Part shown: piece after piece, positions 1 to 8,411 of the stretch
How the letters are laid out: each line of letters starts with the position of its first letter
Position numbering within the stretch: position 1 is the first letter of the stretch
Assembly: GCF_025359345.1 (NCBI RefSeq)
Contig: NZ_JANYGQ010000032.1
Coordinates: 248,001-312,000, forward strand
From: Mucilaginibacter sp.
GTDB lineage: Bacteria; Bacteroidota; Bacteroidia; Sphingobacteriales; Sphingobacteriaceae
DNA: 64,000 bases
Direction: 5' to 3'
Position numbers and translations under genes: made by a program
The notes under the pieces: model-generated
Seen by the model: the letters and a program-made list of their open reading frames with translations, nothing else
Databases searched by the model: none
What the model was told of the DNA's origin: nothing

Positions 1-2
1 GA

Positions 3-53
3 GATTTACTCTCGGTTAATTCGTCGCATAAACTGTTATCAGGGATTTTATGA
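3..53 (+). CDS. 3' end of an upstream gene (candidate eutB), partial
   Basis: The first frame open from the window edge that ends just at eutC runs to a TGA at 51-53. That stop overlaps the eutC ATG at 50-52 in the ATGA arrangement typical of translationally coupled genes. EutB, the large subunit of ethanolamine ammonia-lyase, normally lies directly upstream of eutC, so this is probably its last 16 codons. The tail is too short to recognise by sequence. A second frame is also open to a stop at 58-60 and cannot be excluded. Confidence 0.35.
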   Translation, partial: DLLSVNSSHKLLSGIL

Positions 54-805
54 AAAATGAAATCGAAATCCCACAACAATTATCAGCGCTGCGTGAATTT
101 ACGGCTGCACGAATAGCTATTGGAAGAGCAGGTAACAGTATCCCTTTAAAACAATCGATGGAATTTAAGCTGGCACACGCGCACGCAAGGGATGCCGTTT
201 ACTCTACACTTGATATTGATGGATTATTTACCAGGTTAGAAGTGTTCGGGTTCCCGGTGTTGCATTTGCACAGCCAGGCGGCCAATCGGCATAAATATTT
301 GAAACGGCCCGACCTTGGCAGGCTCTTGAATGATGATTACAAAGAACGGCTTAACTGCAACGTTACGAACCCTGATATTGCAATTATTATTGCAGATGGC
401 CTTTCGGCTGAAGCAGTTAACGGAAATGCCTATAGCTTGTTGAAAATATTGATCCCCAAATTGCTGGATGCAAAATTAACGGTCGGCCCAATTTGCCTGG
501 TTGAACATGGGCGGGTGGCGATTGGCGATGATATTGCATCGGGGCTAAAAGCCAGGTTCAGCATATTATTGATAGGGGAGCGTCCAGGGTTAAGTGCGGC
601 AGATAGCATGGGGGCGTATCTTACTTATAATCCACAACCAGGCTTAACAGACGAATCACGCAACTGCATTTCAAACATCAGGAAACACGGGTTAAGTTAT
701 AAGCACGCTGCAGACAAAATATTTTATTTGGTTAGCGAATCATTCAGAAGGAAACTGTCGGGGGTAGGGTTGAAGGATAACGCCGGGCTATTGGGTGAAA
801 GCTAG
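50..805 (+). CDS. eutC: Ethanolamine ammonia-lyase small subunit
   Basis: This is the small (beta) subunit of adenosylcobalamin-dependent ethanolamine ammonia-lyase, which converts ethanolamine to acetaldehyde and ammonia. At 251 residues it is close to the usual EutC length. The N-terminal FTAARIAIGRAG region and the C-terminal RNCISNIRKHGLSY stretch with the following LSGVGLKD are family hallmarks. The ATG overlaps the stop of the upstream frame, suggesting coupling to eutB. No microcompartment shell genes are visible, so it probably belongs to the compact, shell-free eutBC type (inference). A run of short direct repeats starts right at its stop codon. Confidence 0.93.
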   Translation: MKNEIEIPQQLSALREFTAARIAIGRAGNSIPLKQSMEFKLAHAHARDAVYSTLDIDGLFTRLEVFGFPVLHLHSQAANRHKYLKRPDLGRLLNDDYKERLNCNVTNPDIAIIIADGLSAEAVNGNAYSLLKILIPKLLDAKLTVGPICLVEHGRVAIGDDIASGLKARFSILLIGERPGLSAADSMGAYLTYNPQPGLTDESRNCISNIRKHGLSYKHAADKIFYLVSESFRRKLSGVGLKDNAGLLGES

Positions 806-891
806 CGTCAAGAACCGAAAGTCAAGAAACAAGAATCAAGAGTCAAGAACCAAGAATCAAGAGTCAAGAACCAAGAGTCAAGAAGAAGCCT
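804..891. repeat. Direct repeat array of an AAGAGTCAAGAA word
   Basis: Between the convergent eutC and AurF-like genes, short units of the type AAGAATCAAGAGTCAAGAAC follow each other head to tail about six times. The same word occurs at 1836-1863, inverted at 1925-1962, and as an inverted pair at 38929-39000, so it belongs to a dispersed family. A 60-codon open frame across this array is an artefact of the repeat. Confidence 0.8.
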
Positions 892-932
892 TTCCAGATA
901 AATCTAACTGCAAACTACTACTTGTGACTATT

Positions 933-1811
933 TCAGACCTTAGCGCCCAAAACGGCCCGCCACGCCCAACGGGTTAGCATGTTAAACCCTTTCCAGCTAT
1001 CAACAAACTTAGTAATGTCCTTTAAACAGGTTTCGCTGAACTTCTTCTTAAAGTTAGCAGAAGCAAGTTTATATGCCAGTTCCGGGTTTTGCATACCAAT
1101 GCGCTGGTATATTTCCTTTTTTACATACATGGTGCGTACAAACAGGATGTTGAATAGGATCACATAGCTGTACAGCGTGCGTTTAATGTATCCGGCTTTA
1201 GCTGCGTATTCTTTCAATAAACTTTTGGTAAACAATATATGCCGGCCCTCCTCGATATTATGCAAATCGAACATTTTCTTTAGGACAGGATAAATATTGG
1301 GAGACTTGCGGGCATGGTTACCATAAACATCCGTTACCAACTCGACTGATACGCTACCCATAAACAAATAATCGGCAGGCAGATATTTGTTGCTGAACTC
1401 GCCAAAAAACTTATGTATTCCCGATTGCTTTATAGGGCTGCCGCCAATTTTAGCGATTGCCTGCCCAAACATTTCCTGGTGACGGAATTCTTCAATCAAC
1501 TCGCGCAGCAAAAAGCGGTGCTCAACATTATCCAGGGGCAGGGTGAGTATATGCCGGGTCATAAACAGGCAAAACAGGCATTCGCCCCAGGCATAAGACG
1601 CGATTACCTGTACCAATTCGTGTCGGCCAAGGTCCAGTTTTTGCGAAAGAGTAAGAGTATCGTAAATTTCAAGCCCTTGCAGCGAGGTAAGCATTTCAGG
1701 CAAAAAAATATCCTCCGGCTGCGGTTCCAGTTGCCACGGAATATACGTCTCTGGCATCAGGGGATGTTCCTTGCTTATTTTTATCAGCCGCTCAACTTCC
1801 TTTACATTCAT
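933..1811 (-). CDS. AurF-like diiron oxygenase
   Basis: This is a 292-residue helical protein resembling the AurF (p-aminobenzoate N-oxygenase) diiron family. All seven expected metal ligands can be placed from the start chosen here: E77, E108, H111, E157, H184, E188 and H191. The two ExxH motifs, and the extra histidine four residues before the second, are spaced as in AurF (E157 to H184 is 27 residues, the same as AurF 196 to 223). The longer open frame begins with TTG at 1844 inside a repeat, so the ATG at 1811 is preferred. The substrate is unknown. No biosynthetic cluster surrounds it, so a lipid or aromatic amine oxidation role is only a guess. Confidence 0.8.
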   Translation of the reverse strand: MNVKEVERLIKISKEHPLMPETYIPWQLEPQPEDIFLPEMLTSLQGLEIYDTLTLSQKLDLGRHELVQVIASYAWGECLFCLFMTRHILTLPLDNVEHRFLLRELIEEFRHQEMFGQAIAKIGGSPIKQSGIHKFFGEFSNKYLPADYLFMGSVSVELVTDVYGNHARKSPNIYPVLKKMFDLHNIEEGRHILFTKSLLKEYAAKAGYIKRTLYSYVILFNILFVRTMYVKKEIYQRIGMQNPELAYKLASANFKKKFSETCLKDITKFVDSWKGFNMLTRWAWRAVLGAKV

Positions 1812-1835
1812 AATGCGCTTATTTGGTATAGAATC

Positions 1836-1963
1836 GAGAATCAAGAGTCAAGAATCGAGAATGAAACCAAAAGATAGAAAAATATCTTGTTACTTGACAC
1901 ATGAGACAAAAAGCTCTTTTTTACCTTGCTTCTTGGCTCTTGACTCTTGACTCTTGACTCTGC
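1836..1963. repeat. Inverted repeat of the AAGAGTCAAGAA family
   Basis: The left arm (about 1836-1863) reads in the GAATCAAGAGTCAAGAATC sense. The right arm (about 1925-1962) is its complement, repeating CTTGACT three times. The roughly 60-bp AT-rich interior has no gene. It lies between the VOC gene and the AurF-like gene on the same strand, where the hairpin could terminate or attenuate transcription. The left arm overlaps the TTG-initiated extension of the AurF-like frame. Confidence 0.75.
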
Positions 1964-2007
1964 CCCGTTCCTATAAAAGTATACCGTTATTAATGGCCCC
2001 CGGTTGC

Positions 2008-2436
2008 CTATGTGGCAAATAGCTGACCAAAATCTTTAAACGATTTAAATTCGAGCGCATTACCCGATGGGTCGAGGAAGAATAATGTTGCCTGTTCGCC
2101 GGGGAGGCCCTTAAAACGAATGTATGGCTCAATTATAAATTTTATATGACTATCGCGCAGTCGCTTTTCAAGTTTGTGCCACTCGTCCCATTCCAACACA
2201 ACACCAAAATGTGGTACGTGTACATCGTGACCGTCAACCGGGTTAAAATGATGTTTGGCTTCTTCGACCGGACGTGGTTTTAAATGGATCACAAACTGAT
2301 GGCCATAAAGGTCGAAATCTGTCCAATGGTCTGAACTGCGGCCTTCGCTGCAACCAAGTACCTCACGATAAAATTTTCGGGCCTCTTCAAGGTCGTAAAC
2401 TGGTACCGCTACGTGGAATGGGGTAAGTTTGCTCAT
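2008..2436 (-). CDS. VOC (glyoxalase-fold) family protein
   Basis: A 142-residue single-domain member of the vicinal oxygen chelate superfamily. H8, H76 and E129 sit at the usual metal-ligand positions, the last in the typical DPSGNALEFK ending. The HVAVPVYDLEEARKFYREVLG opening (first part) is the standard first beta-alpha unit. The family includes dioxygenases, lyases and antibiotic-binding proteins, and nothing here fixes a substrate. It sits between two inverted repeats and is probably its own transcription unit. Confidence 0.85.
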   Translation of the reverse strand: MSKLTPFHVAVPVYDLEEARKFYREVLGCSEGRSSDHWTDFDLYGHQFVIHLKPRPVEEAKHHFNPVDGHDVHVPHFGVVLEWDEWHKLEKRLRDSHIKFIIEPYIRFKGLPGEQATLFFLDPSGNALEFKSFKDFGQLFAT

Positions 2437-2439
2437 TTT

Positions 2440-2534
2440 TAGTTGATTGAGTTGGATTAAGTTGATTGAGTTGAATAAGTTGACGTAAGGGTTTTAACCT
2501 AATCAACCACTCTCTTAATCAACCTAATCAACTA
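2440..2534. repeat. Inverted repeat of a GTTGATTGAGTTG word
   Basis: The arm at 2440-2461 and its near-complement at 2514-2534 match at almost every position over about 21 bp. Further GTTGATTGAGTTGAATAAG copies fill the left interior. The element occupies the whole spacer between the VOC start and the stop of the upstream large gene on the same strand. It can fold as one hairpin and is best read as a terminator-like repeat. Confidence 0.75.
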
Positions 2535-2538
2535 TACT

Positions 2539-5259
2539 TTATTTCACATTATACCTAAACAACTGCCTGCCTACGTTGCCGTCTTTATCTATGCCTTCAA
2601 CAATAACCCGGTAAGTTCCAACGCCATCGGCATTAAAGTACTCCATCGATGCCGCGCCGGTTGCATCAGTTACTATGTTTGGGTTCCAGTAAATTGTACT
2701 GCGGGTGTCTACCTGGTTGGTTTGGCTTCCGCGCGGGCCACTATAGCGGGGTAAATAAAACGACCGTTTTATAGCGTAGCCCTTGGGTGTAATTGTGACC
2801 TCGTTTTTAGAACCGATCAATGCTTTAAATTCAGAGAGTGATATTTTCTGGCCTTCAGGCGCTTTTTTCATATTTATAACAATTGCACCGTTTGTGCCGT
2901 ATGCGCTGTTTACCAGTCCAAGTTCATCCTTCAAAAACACCTCGATCGATTCTATTCCATCACCGTTCATGTTTTCCAAATAGTTCACGTCAACAGGCAT
3001 GCCCTTTACAAACACCTGCACCGGCGTACGATTTCCGGATGCATAGTCGCGTTGTATGTAAAAATTATTATCCTGGAAAGTCATTCCAAACGCCAATGCT
3101 TTTATACAATTCAACAGGTTATTACAACCCTGCAGCTGATTTGGGGTTATCATATGGTCGGGTAACTGGCTTAAGCTGGATAGGTTGCTATAATCTTTAT
3201 GGCTTATAGTTTTTACGATCCGGGTATCCTTAATTACCACCTCTTTCAAAACATGTGAGTTGTTTGCCTGTACTTTACTGTTTTTTAAGTATGCGCTAAG
3301 TGTACTGTCGATATTCATTATTTCGTCGGGTGTACTGGGGTTAACGTTTATCTTTTGGTAAGGGTCGCCATCAACGTTCAATACAATATCGGCTGAGCGC
3401 GGGTTATTACGTGCGCTTATAAATACCTGTGTCGAATCTGAAAATACAAGATTAGGGAACCTGAACCTGCCATCTACATCGGTCACGGTATTTGCTGAGA
3501 AATTTTTATCCTTAATTTGTAAGCGGATGTTCCCCCCGGGCAAGGCCATGCCGTTATAAGCCCTCAAAGTACCGGTAATAGTAATACCCTGTTCGGGTAA
3601 AAAGCTTATCGGCGGATATTTGTCCGTCATTATACCATCATACGAAAAACGACGGTACCCTTGTGTTTGTAACAACACATCCAGGTCGGCCATCTTTTTA
3701 TCATCGGGATGATTAAAGTAATAGTTAGGTTTTTCAATATACCCGGGAATGTCGGCAGTTAACAAAAGGTAACTCAATATAGTAGTTTCGGCATTATCAT
3801 CAAATGGTACTTTTGCATCGTCAACAACAGTTAAAGAAAAATGACCTTCGGCAGGGGCGCTGCCATTTTTAGCTGCAATACTTAATTTAACTTTCTGCCT
3901 GGTAACATAATCCGGGTGGTCGCTGGCTACCGAAAGGTTTAATTGGTCGGGATGCATTACGTAAGCTATTCTTTCGCTAAGGGGCTCGCCATCATCTGCA
4001 AATAACGTTACCTGCACAATACCCGTAGGAAATTTGCTTTTGGGTACAAGGGCCGAATAAACCTGGTTTTGCAGCTTGGTTTGCGCCGCGAAATAAATAA
4101 TACCAGCCGATTTAGCGATAATGAAGAATGTTTTCCCTTCGTTTTCCTTTACAAATGCAGCATCTGACAGTAGTTTTATTTTAAAATTATCAGGGTCCGA
4201 GCTTTCTATATTAATGGTAGTTGCATCAGCCAATATTTTCGGCATTTCAGGTGTTGCTGTTGTTCCGTCGGCGAAGGTTACATTAGCTGTATAGGATTTT
4301 CCATCCTCAGGCACCAGCATAAAATATCCCATACCCAGGTGTGTCGACGAAAAATCTATTACAACCTTCCCGGTATTGTCGGTAATAGTGCCCTTAACGT
4401 CGATACCCAGCCCATCGGGCTTTAAAGCTTTAAATGCAATTTTTGACGGCACACCACCTATCAGCTGCCCGCCTTCAGGAAAAAACTGCATGTCATTCGG
4501 CTCAGACACCGGTTTTAACGAGAATTTGTTTGTGCCCTGTTTCCTGTCACCCCGGTCAATAACCGTAATTAACTGCGTCGAATCAAGTGTAACGTTTTTT
4601 GTATTTAAAAACGTTATATCCACAAAACCTTTTTTATCGGTGACACCTTTGCCTTTTGCTATTTCATCGTAGTCTTTTTCAATGGTCCAGCTTACTTTTT
4701 TATCGCTGTAAGGATTGCCGTCATTGTCTTTATAGGATATTCCAGCAGTTATTTTCGTCAACTTACCGGTTACCGACCGCTTTAGAGAAATGTTTGTCGA
4801 CAAGTTATTGTTTATCGCATCGCCCACGGTGATATTTTTATTGAAGAAATAAGCTGGCCCCGCATTGTTCATCCAGTTGGTATACGCTACCACCCGGTAA
4901 TTTCCCTTTTTAAAGGTGAATTGTGATAGCGGGATATCAGCCCAGGCCACGCTGTTTTTAACAGGCAGCTTCAGAGACGTTACCAGCGAATCCTTCGCTG
5001 TTAACAGGTCAACGTAAATTACTTTGCTAATCCCCGACGGCTGGTGCTGGTCCATAGTTAAATAGGCCTTAAACCATATAGTGTCGCCAATGGCATAATA
5101 AGGTTTATCAAAATGCAGGTAAACGCGCTCGATGGGCATATCGGCGTATAATTTGGCGGTTTTGGTCATCACCTTATTTAATACCGGCGAATCCTGGGCG
5201 GCGGCAGTTAAACAAGCAGATGTTAGCAGGAGCAAAAGTAAATTTCTAAAAAACCTCAT
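2539..5259 (-). CDS. Exported MG2 / carboxypeptidase-regulatory / TonB-plug protein
   Basis: A 906-residue exported protein with a cleavable signal peptide (about residues 1-21). The N-terminal half carries macroglobulin-like beta domains, beginning with the ERVYLHFDKPYYAIGDTIW motif at about 44. A carboxypeptidase-regulatory-like domain follows at about 556-620, then a TonB-receptor plug-like domain at about 700-805. No outer-membrane barrel follows, so it is not a transporter itself. Proteins of this architecture are common in Bacteroidota and are thought to act at the cell surface. The biological role is unknown. Confidence 0.8.
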   Translation of the reverse strand: MRFFRNLLLLLLTSACLTAAAQDSPVLNKVMTKTAKLYADMPIERVYLHFDKPYYAIGDTIWFKAYLTMDQHQPSGISKVIYVDLLTAKDSLVTSLKLPVKNSVAWADIPLSQFTFKKGNYRVVAYTNWMNNAGPAYFFNKNITVGDAINNNLSTNISLKRSVTGKLTKITAGISYKDNDGNPYSDKKVSWTIEKDYDEIAKGKGVTDKKGFVDITFLNTKNVTLDSTQLITVIDRGDRKQGTNKFSLKPVSEPNDMQFFPEGGQLIGGVPSKIAFKALKPDGLGIDVKGTITDNTGKVVIDFSSTHLGMGYFMLVPEDGKSYTANVTFADGTTATPEMPKILADATTINIESSDPDNFKIKLLSDAAFVKENEGKTFFIIAKSAGIIYFAAQTKLQNQVYSALVPKSKFPTGIVQVTLFADDGEPLSERIAYVMHPDQLNLSVASDHPDYVTRQKVKLSIAAKNGSAPAEGHFSLTVVDDAKVPFDDNAETTILSYLLLTADIPGYIEKPNYYFNHPDDKKMADLDVLLQTQGYRRFSYDGIMTDKYPPISFLPEQGITITGTLRAYNGMALPGGNIRLQIKDKNFSANTVTDVDGRFRFPNLVFSDSTQVFISARNNPRSADIVLNVDGDPYQKINVNPSTPDEIMNIDSTLSAYLKNSKVQANNSHVLKEVVIKDTRIVKTISHKDYSNLSSLSQLPDHMITPNQLQGCNNLLNCIKALAFGMTFQDNNFYIQRDYASGNRTPVQVFVKGMPVDVNYLENMNGDGIESIEVFLKDELGLVNSAYGTNGAIVINMKKAPEGQKISLSEFKALIGSKNEVTITPKGYAIKRSFYLPRYSGPRGSQTNQVDTRSTIYWNPNIVTDATGAASMEYFNADGVGTYRVIVEGIDKDGNVGRQLFRYNVK

Positions 5260-5364
5260 GAATATAGTTTAATCCGGATGACAGGGCTAATATAGCCCAT
5301 TGCCCGCTAAATTAAACAAGATGGCAGCGGGTTTAACATATTTTTACATTTTTAAACAGGAATG

Positions 5365-6621
5365 TTACCTAACAACCATTTGTATGGTATTGCGGCTTAG
5401 TTGCTCCATTAATATGGTTTTACCCGCTTTTAAGTCGTTTAACCAATCTGTGGAATAATGTCTCACTGTAATTAAGGTTAGCCCTTCGTTATATTTTACG
5501 TTAAACTCCTGCGTTAAAGCTTTCAATAGCTTTTTAAACCGTTCTTCGTAAAAATCGATGCAAACCGAGAAACTGAGCGCCGATGTTTGCATCATATTAA
5601 CCTTTGCCTGCGTACTTGCAAACATGCCGAAAATGTCGCTTAAATGATTTTCGGAAATAAATGAATAGTCTTTAGCAGACAACGATACTAATACCTGGTT
5701 GTGTTTGAGTATAATTACGGGCTTTAAGAACTGGTTTCGGCCATTTTCTTTAATTACTGTGCCCGGTTCAGTCGGGTGATTGAACGGTTTAACCAATAAC
5801 GGTATTTTGGCGTTTTGCAGCGGCTTGATGGTTTTCGGGTGGATAACCGTAGCGCCATAATAAGTCATTTCGATGGCCTCAGAATAGGAAAGCTCATCAA
5901 ACTTAATTGTATCCTTAAAAAACTTAGGATCGGCATTTAGCACGCCTGGCACGTCCTTCCACGTCGTCACTGACTCGGCACCCAGGCACGATGCGAATAT
6001 AGATGCTGTGTAATCCGAACCTTCACGACCCAGGGTAGTGGTAAAGTTTTCAGATGTTCCGCCTAAAAAACCTTGCGTTACCACAATTCCTTTTTGCAAC
6101 AAAGCAGGTATAGCGGCATTGATGCTTTCCTTTGTTTTGCTCCATTGAACAACGCCTTCGCGGTAAGTATTATCGGTGTGGATATAACCGCGTACGTCAA
6201 CCCATTGGCTTTTTAAGCCGGCTTTATTTAAATAGGCGTTAACTATGCGCGTTGAAACCAACTCGCCGATGGACACGATTTGGTCATAAATAAAGTCGTA
6301 ATCATCGTGCGGTTCTTCCTCAATTATCCAGTCAATCTCAACAAAGGTGTTGGCTACTTCATTGAATATAGTATCCTGTTTATCAAATAGTTGTTCGATA
6401 ATATCGTAGTGATATTTTTTTATTTCATCAAAAATGATGTGCATTTCATCATCGCCGTTAACGTAGGCTTTTGTAAGCTTTTCCAGCGCATTGGTAGTTT
6501 TACCCATCGCCGATACCACTATCAAAAGTTCATTCTCCTGGTATAGCTTAACTACGCTGGCCAGGTTAATAATATTATCAGCATCCTTTACCGATGCACC
6601 GCCGAATTTAAATACAAGCAT
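5365..6621 (-). CDS. lysC: Aspartate kinase (monofunctional)
   Basis: It phosphorylates aspartate, the first step toward lysine, threonine, methionine and diaminopimelate. The N-terminus has the family motif KFGGAS (K5 onward), GREGSDYTA lies near residue 198, and an ACT regulatory region occupies about 305-410. At 418 residues it lacks the homoserine dehydrogenase domain found in bifunctional ThrA, so it is a stand-alone enzyme. Feedback control by lysine or threonine is expected from the ACT domains, but the effector cannot be read from sequence. No lysine-pathway genes adjoin it. Confidence 0.93.
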   Translation of the reverse strand: MLVFKFGGASVKDADNIINLASVVKLYQENELLIVVSAMGKTTNALEKLTKAYVNGDDEMHIIFDEIKKYHYDIIEQLFDKQDTIFNEVANTFVEIDWIIEEEPHDDYDFIYDQIVSIGELVSTRIVNAYLNKAGLKSQWVDVRGYIHTDNTYREGVVQWSKTKESINAAIPALLQKGIVVTQGFLGGTSENFTTTLGREGSDYTASIFASCLGAESVTTWKDVPGVLNADPKFFKDTIKFDELSYSEAIEMTYYGATVIHPKTIKPLQNAKIPLLVKPFNHPTEPGTVIKENGRNQFLKPVIILKHNQVLVSLSAKDYSFISENHLSDIFGMFASTQAKVNMMQTSALSFSVCIDFYEERFKKLLKALTQEFNVKYNEGLTLITVRHYSTDWLNDLKAGKTILMEQLSRNTIQMVVR

Positions 6622-6701
6622 TATTTATTGATATTTTGTTAGGGCCCTATTTGCCCGGAATAACTACGTGATCTCTTATGGGTATTAACAATGAGCGGTG
6701 T

Positions 6702-7172
6702 TTATAAATCAATCGCCATTAATTGCTCTTTCGATAATGATGCATTAAGCCATCCCGCCTCAACAGCGGCGCCATATTTCTTTTGATAAAAGGTTATCGC
6801 CGGCTCGTTCCAGTCGAGCACCTGCCAGCTCATGCCGTTAAAGCCAAGTTCGTTAGCCTCCACGATTAACTTGTCAAAAAGTAATTTGCCAATGCCTTTT
6901 CCGCGAGCCGCCTCAGTCACTATTAAATCCTCCAGGTATAATCGTTGCCCTTTCCAGGTAGAATATCGGATATAATACACCGCGAAACCTAAAATTAGCC
7001 CGTCATCCTCGGCCACAAACGCCTTCCAAACCGGCTTTTCGCCGAATCCGGCATCTTCAAATTCCTGAAGGGTAACGGTAACTTCCTCCGGCGCGCGTTC
7101 AAAAAGCGCCAGCTCATTTACCAGTTCCATTAAACGAGGACAATCTTCTTTTTTAGCTATTCTTATTAACAC
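6702..7172 (-). CDS. SSAT-like GNAT N-acetyltransferase
   Basis: A 156-residue GNAT acetyltransferase whose layout resembles spermidine/spermine N1-acetyltransferases. The matching features are the ELALFERAPEEV segment, the LYLEDLIVTEAARGKGIG acetyl-CoA pocket and the WNEPAITFYQKKYGA segment. Polyamine acetylation is therefore plausible, but related proteins accept other amines such as thialysine. The only usable start for the complete fold is GTG at 7172, because an in-frame stop lies just upstream. The arm of an inverted repeat begins at this start. Confidence 0.82.
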   Translation of the reverse strand: MLIRIAKKEDCPRLMELVNELALFERAPEEVTVTLQEFEDAGFGEKPVWKAFVAEDDGLILGFAVYYIRYSTWKGQRLYLEDLIVTEAARGKGIGKLLFDKLIVEANELGFNGMSWQVLDWNEPAITFYQKKYGAAVEAGWLNASLSKEQLMAIDL

Positions 7173-7278
7173 GATTTATATGATTTTATTGATTTACAGG
7201 ATATTAACACGATTTACATGATCTTACGGATTTACACGATTATTTAGTCCTGTAAATCTTTTAAATCTCTAAATTGTG
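7165..7278. repeat. Inverted repeat of an ACACGATTTACATGAT word
   Basis: ATTAACACGATTTA at 7165-7178 pairs with TAAATTGTGTTAAT near 7269-7282, and GATTTACAGGAT near 7190 pairs with GTCCTGTAAATC near 7248. Internal direct copies of the ACACGATTTACATGAT word fill the rest. The element spans the whole YggS-to-GNAT spacer and touches both coding ends. Confidence 0.65.
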
Positions 7279-7968
7279 TTAATTGTTTTTCCAGTGCTTT
7301 ATCACTCTTTGCCCAAAAATGGTGCTACCTAATCGTACCATGTTGCTGCCTTGTTCAATAGCAACTTTATAGTCGGACGACATACCCATCGATAGGGTAT
7401 CGAATGATTTATCTTTCCTGAAAAAGCTTTGTTTTATACCATCGAAAAACGTTTTCAACTCGTAGTACTCGTCCTTTATTTGCTTTTCGTTATCGGTATT
7501 GGTAGCAATGCCCATCAATCCGCGGATTTTTACGTTCTCTAAAGCAACAAATTCTTCCGAGCGCAGCAGTTCAATCACCTCATCAAACCCAAGGCCAAAT
7601 TTTGTTTCTTCGTCAGCAATATAAACCTGTAACAGGCAGTCGATAACGCGGTTGTGCTTTTCGGCGTGTTTGTTTATTTCCTGCAGCAATTTGAGGCTGT
7701 CGACGGATTGTATCATGCTGATAAAAGGGGCAATATATTTAACCTTGTTACTTTGCAGGTGGCCAATCAGGTGCCATTCGATATCTTTTGGTAGTTGTTC
7801 GTACTTTTCTACCAGTTCCTGCACCATATTTTCGCCAAATAAGCGTTGTCCTGTTTTGTAAGCCTCAAGCACGTCTTCAACCGGTTTGGTTTTCGATACT
7901 GCTATCAGCGTTACGTTTATAAGTTCAGTTTCTTTTTTTAAGCTTTTGATGTTCTCTGCTATGCTCAT
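7279..7968 (-). CDS. YggS/PROSC-type PLP homeostasis protein
   Basis: A 229-residue fold-type III PLP-binding protein of the YggS/PLPBP family, which buffers pyridoxal phosphate and affects amino-acid and cofactor balance. K26 in the AVSKTKP motif is the expected Schiff-base lysine. GENMVQE, HLIGHLQSNK and the C-terminal LSMGMSSD are all present. It diverges from the DUF4296 lipoprotein gene, with only about 45 bp between the two starts, so the two promoters overlap. Confidence 0.92.
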   Translation of the reverse strand: MSIAENIKSLKKETELINVTLIAVSKTKPVEDVLEAYKTGQRLFGENMVQELVEKYEQLPKDIEWHLIGHLQSNKVKYIAPFISMIQSVDSLKLLQEINKHAEKHNRVIDCLLQVYIADEETKFGLGFDEVIELLRSEEFVALENVKIRGLMGIATNTDNEKQIKDEYYELKTFFDGIKQSFFRKDKSFDTLSMGMSSDYKVAIEQGSNMVRLGSTIFGQRVIKHWKNN

Positions 7969-7975
7969 TAATCCG

Positions 7976-7983
7976 TAAATTTG
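7976..7983 (+). promoter_or_regulatory. TAAATTTG, Bacteroidota -7 box
   Basis: This matches the TAnnTTTG consensus of Bacteroidota promoters. Transcription would begin near 7990, which leaves the upstream ATG at 7989 without a leader and supports the ATG at 8013 as the start of the lipoprotein gene. No clear -33 TTTG was found at the expected spacing. Confidence 0.45.
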
Positions 7984-8012
7984 CCTAAATGTATACGCCG
8001 CTAAATTACAGA

Positions 8013-8411
8013 ATGCATAAATATATCGCCTTGTTTTTTTCAGTATCGCTTTTATTATTTTCGTGCAATGGTGATAACACCCCTAAAGGAATTATAAAAC
8101 ATAAAGAAATGACCAGCCTTTTAACCGAGGTGCACCTGGTTGACGGGCGCATGTCCGGCATATTTCAATCAGCCGACAGTTTGACAAAATATGGCTCGGC
8201 GCGGTATGATGCTTTGTTCAAACGCTATCACACCGATTCGACTACATTTAACAAAAGCCTAAATTATTATGCCAGCCAGCCTGCTGAAATGTCTAAAATG
8301 TACGACGACATATTGGCGAACCTGAAATTTAAAACCGATTCATTAAACAAAGCGCAGCGTAAAACCGATTCGCTGAGAAGATTACAAGAACAAAAAGTTA
8401 AACCACAATAA
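8013..8411 (+). CDS. DUF4296 lipoprotein
   Basis: A 132-residue lipoprotein. From the ATG at 8013 it opens with a short basic stretch and hydrophobic segment ending in the lipobox LLFSC. The in-frame ATG eight codons upstream sits almost on the predicted transcription start and is less likely. The EMTSLLTEVHLVDGRM region and the helical, charged C-terminus fit the DUF4296 family of Bacteroidota. Its stop overlaps the mutS2 ATG by one base, so the two genes are co-transcribed. The function of the family is not known. Confidence 0.75.
   Translation: MHKYIALFFSVSLLLFSCNGDNTPKGIIKHKEMTSLLTEVHLVDGRMSGIFQSADSLTKYGSARYDALFKRYHTDSTTFNKSLNYYASQPAEMSKMYDDILANLKFKTDSLNKAQRKTDSLRRLQEQKVKPQ

Noticed and set aside
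50..805. Ethanolamine microcompartment locus
   Set aside because: No shell or accessory eut genes follow eutC; the downstream neighbours are unrelated.
804..891. CRISPR array
   Set aside because: The repeats are short, contiguous and lack spacers of uniform length; no cas genes are present.
795..977. 60-codon open frame after eutC
   Set aside because: It is entirely made from the AAGAGTCAAGAA direct repeat and then runs antisense to the AurF-like gene, so it is not a real gene.
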